A stretch of 9,404 nt of DNA, taken from Robiginitomaculum sp036478975. GTDB lineage: Bacteria; Pseudomonadota; Alphaproteobacteria; Caulobacterales; Maricaulaceae. The stretch is from assembly GCA_036478975.1 (NCBI GenBank), contig JAZGFA010000149.1, positions 1 through 9,404 on the forward strand, given 5' to 3'. The position numbers and the translations under genes are program-made. This document shows positions 1-6,797 of this stretch, in pieces (position 1 is the first letter of the stretch; each line of letters opens with the position of its first letter). The notes under the pieces were generated by a model, which was not told where the DNA came from, ran no database searches, and saw only the letters and a list, made by a program, of their open reading frames with translations.

Positions 1-2
1 GC

Positions 3-686
3 ACGGGATTAGCGCCTTATAATAGTAGCTATATATCCACGAAAGCTGTAGCGCCAAATTGGAATTCCCCCGTGCTAACCAATTCGAACATCAATGCTAT
101 GGTTGCTGGCGGCGGCACGAATTCATCCGGCGCAATGGCGCAAGCACAAACATGGATGGACGGTGAAAATACCGCGCATTTTGACGAGCATGGTAATGAC
201 GAACCTTTGAAATATGTGATTTTCATGACCGATGGCGTTAATAATACGACAGGGCAGAGCTGCGACGCGGGCCATTGGCATTATCGCCACTACTATCACG
301 AGACAATAAGCCATAATAGTTATGAAAGCTGGTGGGGTGGCTGGGATAGGGTTTGGGTTAGGGAAAATGATGAGAACACATTTTACTGGGAAGCGCAGGG
401 CTGTAAAAACATTTCATCTTATGACGCTCAAACCATTGCGAGCTGCTCTGTTATGAAAGCTATGGACCCGCCGGTTAAAATCTATTCCATTGGTTATGCA
501 CTCACTGTGACTTCGGGTACGACGCAAAGGCGTAAAGACGAAGTGGCGCAGGCCCATGCACTGCTTAAGGGCTGCGCTACCGATGATGAGCATTTCTATG
601 ACGCGGCCAACGCCGCCGGGCTAGAGGATGTGTTTGATGATATTGGCGAGGACATCAAAGAAGATCAAATTCGTATCCGGAGTTAA
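3..686 (+). CDS. TadG-like von Willebrand factor A protein (5' end outside window)
   Basis: The frame is open from the window edge, so only the last 227 residues are visible and the true start lies upstream; the in-frame GTG at 72 lies inside the domain and is not the start. The visible part is the second half of a vWA domain as found in TadG-like Flp/Tad pilus proteins: a GGGTNSSGAM stretch (residues 36-45, metal-coordinating Thr), a hydrophobic strand ending FMTDGVNN (residues 74-81, MIDAS Asp), then AQTIASCSVMKA and VKIYSIGY, as in TadG C-termini. The first MIDAS motif (DxSxS) and any N-terminal membrane anchor would be upstream. Between the TDG motif and the following helix is an unusual His/Tyr/Trp-rich segment (residues about 87-134). 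Four cysteines suggest an extracytoplasmic location with disulfides. No other tad gene is in view, so a Tad role is inferred; a general surface vWA protein is the alternative. Confidence 0.75.
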   Translation, partial: TGLAPYNSSYISTKAVAPNWNSPVLTNSNINAMVAGGGTNSSGAMAQAQTWMDGENTAHFDEHGNDEPLKYVIFMTDGVNNTTGQSCDAGHWHYRHYYHETISHNSYESWWGGWDRVWVRENDENTFYWEAQGCKNISSYDAQTIASCSVMKAMDPPVKIYSIGYALTVTSGTTQRRKDEVAQAHALLKGCATDDEHFYDAANAAGLEDVFDDIGEDIKEDQIRIRS

Positions 687-706
687 GTTTAAACTCCTAG
701 AAAAAC

Positions 707-738
707 AAAAGGCCGGGCAATTAATTGCCCGGCCTTTT
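707..738. terminator. Bidirectional intrinsic terminator, perfect 32-nt palindrome
   Basis: Two perfectly complementary 16-nt arms (AAAAGGCCGGGCAATT and its reverse complement) meet with no spacer; in RNA the central AATTAATT would form the loop over a GC-rich stem (GGCCGGGC/GCCCGGCC). A T-rich run follows on both strands: TTTT then GCATTTT on plus, and the complement of the A-rich run from 701 on minus. It lies between the stop of the vWA gene (686) and the stop of ndk (760), which converge, so it can end both transcripts. Confidence 0.9.
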
Positions 739-759
739 GCATTTTATTTAGGGCTTTAA

Positions 760-1182
760 TTAGCCAACGATTTCGCCGTCTTCAAAGAAGAAAGCAATTT
801 CGCGCGCCGCAGAGGTCTCTGAATCGCTACCGTGAGCGCTATTTTCGCCCATGGACACAGCAAATTCAGCGCGGATTGTGCCGGCGTCGGCGTCGGCTGG
901 GTTAGTTGCGCCCATAACGCCGCGATAAGCAGCAATGGCGTTTTCGCCTTCTAGCACTTGAACCACAACCGGCTCTGACATCATGAATTCAACCAGTTCG
1001 CCGTAAAACGGACGCTCTGAATGCTCGGCGTAAAAGCCTTTAGCTTGGGCTTCGGAAAGCCGAATACGCTTTTGCGCAACGATGCGCAGGCCGGAGCCTT
1101 CGATTTTAGCGTTGATAGCGCCCGTAAGATTACGGCGCGTTGCGTCAGGCTTGATGATTGAGAAAGTACGTTGAGTAGCCAT
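760..1182 (-). CDS. ndk: Nucleoside diphosphate kinase
   Basis: This 140-residue protein has the usual length for the family. It transfers the gamma phosphate from ATP to nucleoside diphosphates through a phosphohistidine, balancing NTP and dNTP pools in the cytosol. Visible landmarks are the N-terminal strand TFSIIKPDA with Lys11, the ERPFY segment (residues 56-60), the GATNPADADAGTIR loop (91-104) and the active-site motif NSAHGSDS with catalytic His117. The start is the ATG at 1182: the protein begins MATQRTF as expected and has a strong AAGGAGG five bases upstream. A longer open frame reaches 1278, but that extension is not family sequence and covers the promoter. ndk is monocistronic here, convergent with the vWA gene and divergent from yheS. 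Confidence 0.98.
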   Translation of the reverse strand: MATQRTFSIIKPDATRRNLTGAINAKIEGSGLRIVAQKRIRLSEAQAKGFYAEHSERPFYGELVEFMMSEPVVVQVLEGENAIAAYRGVMGATNPADADAGTIRAEFAVSMGENSAHGSDSETSAAREIAFFFEDGEIVG

Positions 1183-1187
1183 GAGGG

Positions 1188-1194
1188 CCTCCTT
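1188..1194 (-). promoter_or_regulatory. Strong ribosome binding site of ndk
   Basis: On the minus strand this reads AAGGAGG with a 5-base spacer to the ATG at 1182. It is the strongest Shine-Dalgarno sequence in the window and settles the ndk start against the longer upstream frame. Confidence 0.85.
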
Positions 1195-1225
1195 GATTGA
1201 TAAAACGTCAGTAGATTCTGGCCGC

Positions 1226-1254
1226 TCTATAACGGGCATTTGACTCTCTGTGAA
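1226..1254 (-). promoter_or_regulatory. Putative sigma-70-type promoter of ndk
   Basis: On the minus strand, TTCACA (1254-1249; 5 of 6 matches to TTGACA) is separated by 17 bases from TATAGA (1231-1226; 4 of 6 matches to TATAAT). Transcription would begin near 1219 and give a leader of about 37 bases with the ribosome binding site in it. Two GANTC sites flank the elements: GACTC at 1242-1246 in the spacer and GATTC at 1214-1218 near the start point. Methylation sensitivity is inference only. Confidence 0.45.
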
Positions 1255-1317
1255 GCCATGATACTCACCTGTTTTCATTATTTGAATTTCGCCCCTAATT
1301 ATAGGCTAGCCGCTCCC

Positions 1318-3201
1318 ATGCTGCATTTAAACGATATTACCTACCGTATTGAGGGTCGTCCCCTGTTCGACAAGGCGACTTTGGCCATTAATAAAGGCTC
1401 TAAAGTTGGCTTTGTTGGCCGTAATGGCACGGGCAAATCCACCCTATTTCACTTGATTAAGGGCGTTATCACCCCTGATGATGGCTCTATCAATATTCGC
1501 AAAGGCGCGCGGCTTGGTTTTGTCGACCAAGAGGTTCCCTCCGGCCCGCAAAGCTTAATTGATACGGTGCTTGAGGCGGATATAGAGCGCCACGCCCTGT
1601 TTTTAGAGGCGGAAACCGCAACGGACCCGATGCGCATTGCCGATATTTATACGCGCCTTACCGATATTGACGCCTATAGCGCCGAATCGCGCGCCGGCAT
1701 TATCCTCTCTGGCCTTGGCTTTAGCGCCGAAGACCAGCTTAAGCCTTGCTCTGATTTTTCCGGCGGGTGGCGCATGCGCGTGGCGCTAGCGGCCATGCTC
1801 TTTGCCGAGCCGGATTTGCTCCTGCTCGATGAGCCGACCAATTATCTTGATGTTGAAGGGGCGGTCTGGCTTGAGGCACATATTAAAACCTATCCCGGAA
1901 CCGCCTTCATCATTTCCCATGATAGGGATTTTCTCAATTCCGCTGTCACCCATATTGCCCATCTTAGAAACGGTAAACTTGCCGGCTATACGGGCGGCTA
2001 TGATCAATTTGAAGCGGCCCTCGCCGAGCAGCAGCGCCTGTCCATGTCCATGCGGGCCAAGCAAGATGATGAACGCCGCCACTTAGAGGCCTTCGTCAAC
2101 CGCTTTAAGGCCAAGGCGTCCAAAGCCAAGCAGGCGCAATCGCGGGTGAAAAAGCTCGAAAAAATGAAGCCGGTCGCCACGATTATCAATGACCCGATTC
2201 CGCCTATCGCTTTGCCGGGGCCAGAAAAGCAGCTCAGCCCGCCGATTATCCGCTTTGAAGAAGCCGCCGTCGGCTATGAAGAGGGCGTGCCTATTCTCTC
2301 GCGCCTTGATTTGCGCATTGATCCGGATGACCGCATTGGCATTTTGGGCCGTAATGGTGAGGGTAAGTCAACCTTTGCCAAGGCAATTATGGGGCATTTA
2401 CAGCCGCAAAAGGGCGCTATTCGCCGCAATAAAAAGCTGACCATTGGCTATTTCGCCCAGCACCAAATTGACATGCTTAACCCCCTAGAGAGCGCCTATG
2501 ACCATGTGCGCGACCTTATGCCGGACGCCAGCGAAGCCCAGCGCCGCGCCCGTTTGGCGGGCTTTGGCCTTGGCCGCGATAACGCCGAAACCCCCGCCGG
2601 AGATTTATCGGGCGGAGAGAAAGCGCGTTTGCTCTTCTCCCTCATTAGCTTCAACGCCCCGCATATGCTCGTCCTCGATGAGCCTGCCAACCATTTGGAC
2701 ATGGATAGCCGGGCCGAGCTTATTAAATCACTTAACGCCTATACGGGCGCAATCATTGTCATTTCCCATGACCGTAACTTGCTTGAATCCGTTGTTGATA
2801 GGCTTTGGCTGGTCGATGACGGCATGGTGGAAACCTATGAGGGAACCCTTGACGATTATCGACAAAGCCAGCTCGACACTAAGAAAAACCGCAAGAAAAA
2901 GGCGAGCAAAGAGGGCGACACTAACAAGGCCGAGCAGCGCAAGGCCGCCGCCGAAGCGCGCGAGGCCATTGCTCCGCTTAAAAAACGCGCCGATGACCTT
3001 GAGCGTAAGGCCGAGCGCCTTCGCGATGAGCTTGGCTTGATTGAAAGCCAATTATCTGCCCCCGGTTTTTTCAATAAAAATCGCGACGGGGCCACGCGTC
3101 TTACCCAAAACCGCGGCCAGATTAAAAAGAAAATCGCGCGGCTTGAAGAAGATTGGCTCGCCGCATCAGAAGCCTATGAGAAGGCCAAAGCGAAAATATA
3201 A
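1318..3201 (+). CDS. yheS: ABC-F translation factor, YheS type
   Basis: This is a 627-residue soluble ATPase with two nucleotide-binding domains and no membrane segments. ABC-F proteins bind the ribosomal E site and act on stalled or slow ribosomes; YheS is linked to hard-to-translate nascent chains. The first NBD has Walker A GRNGTGKST (34-42), signature DFSGGWRMR (146-154) and Walker B LLLLDEPTNYLD (167-178). The interdomain linker with VNRFKAKASKAKQAQSRVKKLEKM-type sequence (about 260-283) closely resembles E. coli YheS as I recall it. The second NBD has GRNGEGKST (344-352), LSGGEKAR (430-437) and LVLDEPANHLD (451-461), with Ala where Thr is usual. A Lys/Glu-rich tail (about 517-627) is probably coiled coil, as in YheS and Uup and unlike the shorter EttA. 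The start is the ATG at 1318, where the domain begins; the frame is open upstream but that part is not family sequence. No clear Shine-Dalgarno precedes it. Confidence 0.93.
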   Translation: MLHLNDITYRIEGRPLFDKATLAINKGSKVGFVGRNGTGKSTLFHLIKGVITPDDGSINIRKGARLGFVDQEVPSGPQSLIDTVLEADIERHALFLEAETATDPMRIADIYTRLTDIDAYSAESRAGIILSGLGFSAEDQLKPCSDFSGGWRMRVALAAMLFAEPDLLLLDEPTNYLDVEGAVWLEAHIKTYPGTAFIISHDRDFLNSAVTHIAHLRNGKLAGYTGGYDQFEAALAEQQRLSMSMRAKQDDERRHLEAFVNRFKAKASKAKQAQSRVKKLEKMKPVATIINDPIPPIALPGPEKQLSPPIIRFEEAAVGYEEGVPILSRLDLRIDPDDRIGILGRNGEGKSTFAKAIMGHLQPQKGAIRRNKKLTIGYFAQHQIDMLNPLESAYDHVRDLMPDASEAQRRARLAGFGLGRDNAETPAGDLSGGEKARLLFSLISFNAPHMLVLDEPANHLDMDSRAELIKSLNAYTGAIIVISHDRNLLESVVDRLWLVDDGMVETYEGTLDDYRQSQLDTKKNRKKKASKEGDTNKAEQRKAAAEAREAIAPLKKRADDLERKAERLRDELGLIESQLSAPGFFNKNRDGATRLTQNRGQIKKKIARLEEDWLAASEAYEKAKAKI

Positions 3202-3284
3202 GTTAACCCTAAGCTTTAAGACTTTGTGAAATTCTATTGCCTATATTGGCTCCCGCGTGGGGGCGCAATTGTGGGATAGCGCAG

Positions 3285-4154
3285 ATGATATTAGGTAAAA
3301 ACCTTGTAAGTAAATATGATGCCAACTGGACGCTTGAGCGTTTCGCATGGCTTATCAAAAATTTCAGCCCGACATATGGCCCGCTTAGGGCCTCTCTTTG
3401 CTGTATTGAAGGCGGGATGATGGAGGTCGAGCATTACCCGATTGCCGCCTATCCGGAGGCTTGGGCCAAGGCGTGTTTTGAGTCGATTAAATATCGCGCG
3501 GGCATGGGGCGCTGGCCTATCGAATTTGTTGGACTTGAGAAAGATCGGCCTCGGCGCGCATCAGATAAAGAACTGCCCGCTTTTGGTCAGCGTCAACCCA
3601 GTCTTGAACGCTATTATACGGACGCTTACGGCCGCCCGGTTATCTATTATGAACCGTCGCGCATTACAGAGCCGGGCTATATCACCGCGCGCGCCGCGCG
3701 CTCGCTCGCCGCGCTCATCCACCTTAGCGCCTCAGCGCCAGAGCAATTGCAACAGGACAATCCTGAAACCATTAATACGGTCACGGCGGCCTTTTTAGGA
3801 CTAGGCCTACCGCTTGCCTACTCAGAGGAGGCGAGGAAATCGCGTGAGGAAGGGGTTGTTATTGACGCCTTCCACCGTATTCCCGGCGCCCATGCCATAT
3901 TCGCTAGCGCGGTGTTTCTCAGCCTTAAGGGCTGTGACGGCGCGCGGGCAGAGCGGCTTTATAGCGGATTAATTGATGATTTGGATTTGGAGCGCCTGCA
4001 AGAAGCCTTCGCCCAATTACGCCATTTTAACAACGATATTACCCGTTTACGCGCGCAAATTATGGGCGCGGAGCAAGATTTATTCGCGACCCCCGATGAG
4101 AGCGGCCTAACCGCAGGCGACATTGATAACATACCCCTCAGCGTCAAGCTCTAG
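3285..4154 (+). CDS. Uncharacterised 289-residue soluble protein
   Basis: I do not recognise this family. The product has no signal peptide or membrane segment and looks globular and cytoplasmic. Visible features are an aromatic-rich N-terminus (YDANWTLERFAWLIKNF, residues 11-27), a Cys pair (C39 C40), a central Tyr-rich patch (RYYTDAYGRPVIYYEPSR, 109-126), a hydrophobic helix (ITARAARSLAALIHL, 133-147), and a strikingly family-like block VVIDAFHRIPGAHAIFASAVFLSLKGC (191-217). A Leu/Arg-rich helix (232-262) and an acidic tail follow. The ATG at 3285 is chosen as the first Met in sensible sequence; the weak purine stretch GGGA lies about 8 bases before it. The frame also permits an ATG at 3237. 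It lies 83 bases after yheS with no terminator between, so cotranscription is plausible. Its last 48 bases overlap, antisense, the end of the lipoprotein gene. Confidence 0.8.
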   Translation: MILGKNLVSKYDANWTLERFAWLIKNFSPTYGPLRASLCCIEGGMMEVEHYPIAAYPEAWAKACFESIKYRAGMGRWPIEFVGLEKDRPRRASDKELPAFGQRQPSLERYYTDAYGRPVIYYEPSRITEPGYITARAARSLAALIHLSASAPEQLQQDNPETINTVTAAFLGLGLPLAYSEEARKSREEGVVIDAFHRIPGAHAIFASAVFLSLKGCDGARAERLYSGLIDDLDLERLQEAFAQLRHFNNDITRLRAQIMGAEQDLFATPDESGLTAGDIDNIPLSVKL

Positions 4155-4643
4155 GGTGAGGCGGTCTGGGCGCTGCGGGCCAAGTTCATTAAGATAGAGG
4201 GCCGTGCGCACGGACGCCGCGTAGAGCGGCTGCCCCGCCAGCATTTCCTTGACCTCAAGGCGCGGACTGCCGGCTTCCATGTCCCGCAAGAAATCATTTG
4301 CGCTAGTCTCCATCGTCGCCGGCTTGATAATGCGTTTATCTCCGCCAATTACCGCCAGATGAATACCGCCAATATGGCCGCCGCGTAGCCCCTGATAAAG
4401 CCGCGCGCCGCATTGATCTGCCGCCGGGCCATAAGCGCGCGGGGCAGGGCGCTGGTTTTCAGGGTATGTATATTGCCCGCGCCGGTCATTAAGGCGCTGG
4501 GTTTGGCGCGCCGCTTGAATGGCTCTGGCTTGGGCTTGGGCTTGCCGCTGGTTGATTTGCGCTCCGGGAGAACCGGCGCAGGCGCCAAGGCTTAGCGCCG
4601 ATAACAGCAGGGTCGAGGTCAACCCGATAGATAGTAAGCGCAT
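4107..4643 (-). CDS. Lipoprotein resembling I78-family peptidase inhibitors
   Basis: This 178-residue protein starts with a lipoprotein signal peptide: MRLLSIGLTS, a hydrophobic core and lipobox LGAC with Cys22 as the lipidated residue. A Gln/Arg/Ala-rich linker (about 29-55) follows, then a domain beginning DQCGARLYQGLRG (77-88), with RIIKP (104-108), and ending RPDRLTLELDAEGYVINVACG (158-178). Opening and closing motifs match the I78 inhibitor pattern (CxA..Y..L.G, RVIRPG, DRLN..LD..G.I..V.CG), with Cys78 and Cys177 placed as the family's disulfide pair. Usually about ten residues separate the RVIRP and DRLN elements; here there are about 50, an extra segment of roughly 40 residues. The ATG at 4643 is chosen because it gives the signal peptide and has GGAG (4652-4649) five bases upstream; the frame is open further but that part is not signal-like. 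I78 assignment is by motif memory; inhibition of a periplasmic protease is inference. Confidence 0.7.
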   Translation of the reverse strand: MRLLSIGLTSTLLLSALSLGACAGSPGAQINQRQAQAQARAIQAARQTQRLNDRRGQYTYPENQRPAPRAYGPAADQCGARLYQGLRGGHIGGIHLAVIGGDKRIIKPATMETSANDFLRDMEAGSPRLEVKEMLAGQPLYAASVRTALYLNELGPQRPDRLTLELDAEGYVINVACG

Positions 4644-4762
4644 AGGGTCTCCATTTCCCGAATCAGTATCATTCACCCTTAGCACGGAATAGGTTTGGAA
4701 ACATTGCGATAGGCATTCGCCTGTGACGCGACACTTTTTCATGGCGCGCTGTCAGTCTCTAG

Positions 4763-4790
4763 TTGACGCATGGCGCGCATTGTTTAATTT
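4763..4790 (+). promoter_or_regulatory. Putative sspB promoter, close to the start codon
   Basis: TTGACG (4763-4768; 4 of 6 matches to the -35 consensus, with a perfect TTGAC core) is followed by a T/A-rich -10 region at 4783-4790 (TTTAAT or TAATTT, depending on a 14- or 16-base spacer). Transcription would begin at or a few bases before the sspB ATG at 4797, implying a leaderless or nearly leaderless mRNA. This agrees with the absence of a Shine-Dalgarno sequence. The -10 match is imperfect. Confidence 0.3.
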
Positions 4791-4796
4791 AACCCC

Positions 4797-5372
4797 ATGA
4801 GCCAAGATTTGATGAACTATGACCAGATGACCCAACTCGCCCTTCGCGGGGTGGTGCGTGATGCCATTCGCCGGGTTATTCGCGAGGACGGTTTGCCGGG
4901 GTCTCATCATTTTTACATTACGTTTTTAACCCGTTTTCCGGGCGTAGACGTCGATGAAAGTCTGGCAAAGAAATATAGCGACGAGATTACCATCGTGCTT
5001 GAGCATCAATATTGGGACCTTAAGGCCAATGATGACACATTTGAAGTGACGCTGAAATTTAACGGCGTGCCGAAATTTTTGTCCGTGCCCTATACGGCGG
5101 TCACCCGCTTTCATGATCCAAGCGTTGGCTTTGCTCTGCAATTTGATCCGCCCGTGCAAATGCAAGACGCGCCTTCGGAAATTGCCCGTATTGCGCCCGC
5201 TAGCCCTGCGCTAGCACCTGCTCCTAAAGCTGCGCCTGCCGCAAAAAAGAAGGCGAAAAAATCATCGCCCAAAGCCGCGGTGAAAGCTGAAACTAAAGCA
5301 GAGAAGCCCGTTGCGGCAGACGGCGACGGTGAGAGCAAAGTCGTGAGCCTTGATAGCTTTCGCAAGAAATAA
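4797..5372 (+). CDS. sspB: SspB family ClpXP adaptor (alphaproteobacterial type)
   Basis: SspB binds ssrA-tagged and other substrates and tethers them to the ClpX unfoldase, speeding degradation by ClpXP in the cytosol. The 191-residue protein opens MSQDLMNYDQMTQLALRGVV, typical of the alphaproteobacterial branch. The substrate-binding domain (about 1-118) contains GLPGSHHFYITF (32-43), LTRFPGV (44-50), ITIVLEHQYWDL (64-75) and DPSVGFALQF (107-116). A low-complexity Ala/Pro/Lys linker (about 132-175) follows. The tail ends KVVSLDSFRKK (181-191), the expected position of the peptide that docks on the ClpX N-domain. The start is the ATG at 4797, which fits the family N-terminus exactly; no Shine-Dalgarno is visible. 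It is divergent from the lipoprotein gene and heads a tight run of four genes, 33 bases before fumC. Confidence 0.93.
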   Translation: MSQDLMNYDQMTQLALRGVVRDAIRRVIREDGLPGSHHFYITFLTRFPGVDVDESLAKKYSDEITIVLEHQYWDLKANDDTFEVTLKFNGVPKFLSVPYTAVTRFHDPSVGFALQFDPPVQMQDAPSEIARIAPASPALAPAPKAAPAAKKKAKKSSPKAAVKAETKAEKPVAADGDGESKVVSLDSFRKK

Positions 5373-5405
5373 ACACCCCTTACACGCTAATTATAAGAGA
5401 ATCTC

Positions 5406-6797
5406 ATGACCAAGATGCGGACCGAAACCGACAGCTTTGGGCCTTTAAAAGTGCCTGCGGATAAATATTACGGAGCGCAAACCGCGCGTAGCCTGATTAA
5501 CTTCCCCATTGGCATAGAAGTCATGCCGCTCTCGGTTATTCGCGCCCTAGGCGTAGTGAAACGGTCTGCGGCGCTGGCTAATAGATCGCTTAAAAACCTC
5601 GACGTTAAGACGACTAAGGCGATTGTGCGCGCCGCCAGTGAAGTGGCCGAGGGCAAGCTTGACGACCATTTCCCGCTCTCCATCTGGCAGACCGGCTCTG
5701 GCACCCAGTCCAATATGAACGCCAATGAGGTTATCTCTAACCGCGCCATTGAAATGCTCGGCGGGGAAATCGGCTCCAAAGACCCTATCCACCCTAATGA
5801 CCACGTAAATCGCAGCCAGTCCTCCAATGACACCTTCCCCACCGCCATGCACATTGCGGCGGCGGAGGAAATCCATCACCGCTTACTGCCCGCGCTTCGG
5901 GCGCTTCGTAACGGCCTTAATGATAAGAGCCAAGACTATAAGAAAATCATCAAAATTGGCCGTACCCACACCCAAGACGCGACCCCGGTCACCCTTGGCC
6001 AAGAGTTTTCCGGCTATGTGGCCCAGCTTGATAATGGCATTAAGCGGGTAGAGCGCGGCCTTAAAGAGCTTATGCCGCTCGCCCAAGGCGGCACGGCGGT
6101 TGGCACCGGGCTTAACGCCAAGCCCGGCTTTGCCAAGGCATTTGCTAGCGAAGTGGCGGCCTATACCAAATTGCCGTTTAAAACCGCGCCTAATAAATTC
6201 GAAGCCCTCGCCGCCCATGACGCCTTTGTCAGCGCCCATGGCGCACTGAACACGGTGGCCGTGAGCCTGTTTAAAATCGCTAATGATATTCGGTTTCTCG
6301 CATCCGGCCCGCGCTCTGGCCTCGGCGAAATCTCTTTGCCAGAAAATGAGCCGGGCTCTTCCATCATGCCGGGCAAGGTTAACCCGACCCAGTGCGAAGC
6401 GTTGACCATGGTCTGCACCCAAGTTATGGGCAATAATACCACGATGAGCATGGCGGGTAGCCAAGGCCATTTTGAACTGAACGTCTATAAGCCGGTAATG
6501 GTTTACAACATGATTCAGTCCATTCGCCTGCTCTCCGATAGCGCGGTCAGTTTTAATGATAAATGCGTTATTGGTATCACCGCTAATGAAGACCGCATTG
6601 CCGATTTAATGGCGAAATCGCTTATGCTTGTCACCGCCCTCGCGCCGGTAATTGGCTATGATAAGGCGACAAAAGTGGCCAAGACCGCCCATAAAAATGG
6701 CACGACTCTGCGGGTAGAAGCCGTGCGTCTAGGCTATGTCACCGAAGCGGAATTTGATAAAGTTGTGCGCCCAGAGCACATGATTAAGCCTCGCTAA
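5406..6797 (+). CDS. fumC: Class II fumarate hydratase
   Basis: FumC catalyses the reversible hydration of fumarate to L-malate in the TCA cycle; class II enzymes are iron-independent homotetramers. At 463 residues it is close to E. coli FumC (467). Visible motifs are SGSGTQSNMNANEV (97-109), SSND (139-142), GRTHTQDATP (185-194) with His188, and the superfamily signature GSSIMPGKVNP (317-327) whose first Ser (318) corresponds to the catalytic loop serine. The C-terminal domain ends VRPEHMIKPR as in other alphaproteobacterial copies. The ATG at 5406 is preceded by AAGAGA (5395-5400) at a 5-base spacing; an ATG three codons on is possible. A GANTC site (5399-5403) lies in this start region. It lies 33 bases after sspB, with no terminator, and its stop abuts the next start. 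Confidence 0.98.
   Translation: MTKMRTETDSFGPLKVPADKYYGAQTARSLINFPIGIEVMPLSVIRALGVVKRSAALANRSLKNLDVKTTKAIVRAASEVAEGKLDDHFPLSIWQTGSGTQSNMNANEVISNRAIEMLGGEIGSKDPIHPNDHVNRSQSSNDTFPTAMHIAAAEEIHHRLLPALRALRNGLNDKSQDYKKIIKIGRTHTQDATPVTLGQEFSGYVAQLDNGIKRVERGLKELMPLAQGGTAVGTGLNAKPGFAKAFASEVAAYTKLPFKTAPNKFEALAAHDAFVSAHGALNTVAVSLFKIANDIRFLASGPRSGLGEISLPENEPGSSIMPGKVNPTQCEALTMVCTQVMGNNTTMSMAGSQGHFELNVYKPVMVYNMIQSIRLLSDSAVSFNDKCVIGITANEDRIADLMAKSLMLVTALAPVIGYDKATKVAKTAHKNGTTLRVEAVRLGYVTEAEFDKVVRPEHMIKPR

Noticed and set aside
1183..1278. N-terminal extension of ndk (in-frame upstream ATG at 1278)
   Set aside because: The extra 32 residues are not family sequence, they cover the ndk promoter, and the ATG at 1182 has a far better ribosome binding site.
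1240..1317. N-terminal extension of yheS
   Set aside because: The domain begins exactly at the ATG at 1318; the upstream codons are intergenic and antisense to the ndk promoter.
2498..3040. 180-codon frame overlapping yheS on the same strand
   Set aside because: Out-of-frame shadow of a well-supported gene with Ser/Arg/Pro-rich sequence and no motif.
4644..4742. N-terminal extension of the lipoprotein gene
   Set aside because: It would bury the signal peptide 33 residues inside the protein; the ATG at 4643 has GGAG at the right distance.
5883..6470. 195-codon open frame antisense to fumC
   Set aside because: It lies wholly within a confident fumC and has low-complexity shadow composition; other long antisense or off-frame frames in yheS, fumC and hdaA were dismissed likewise.
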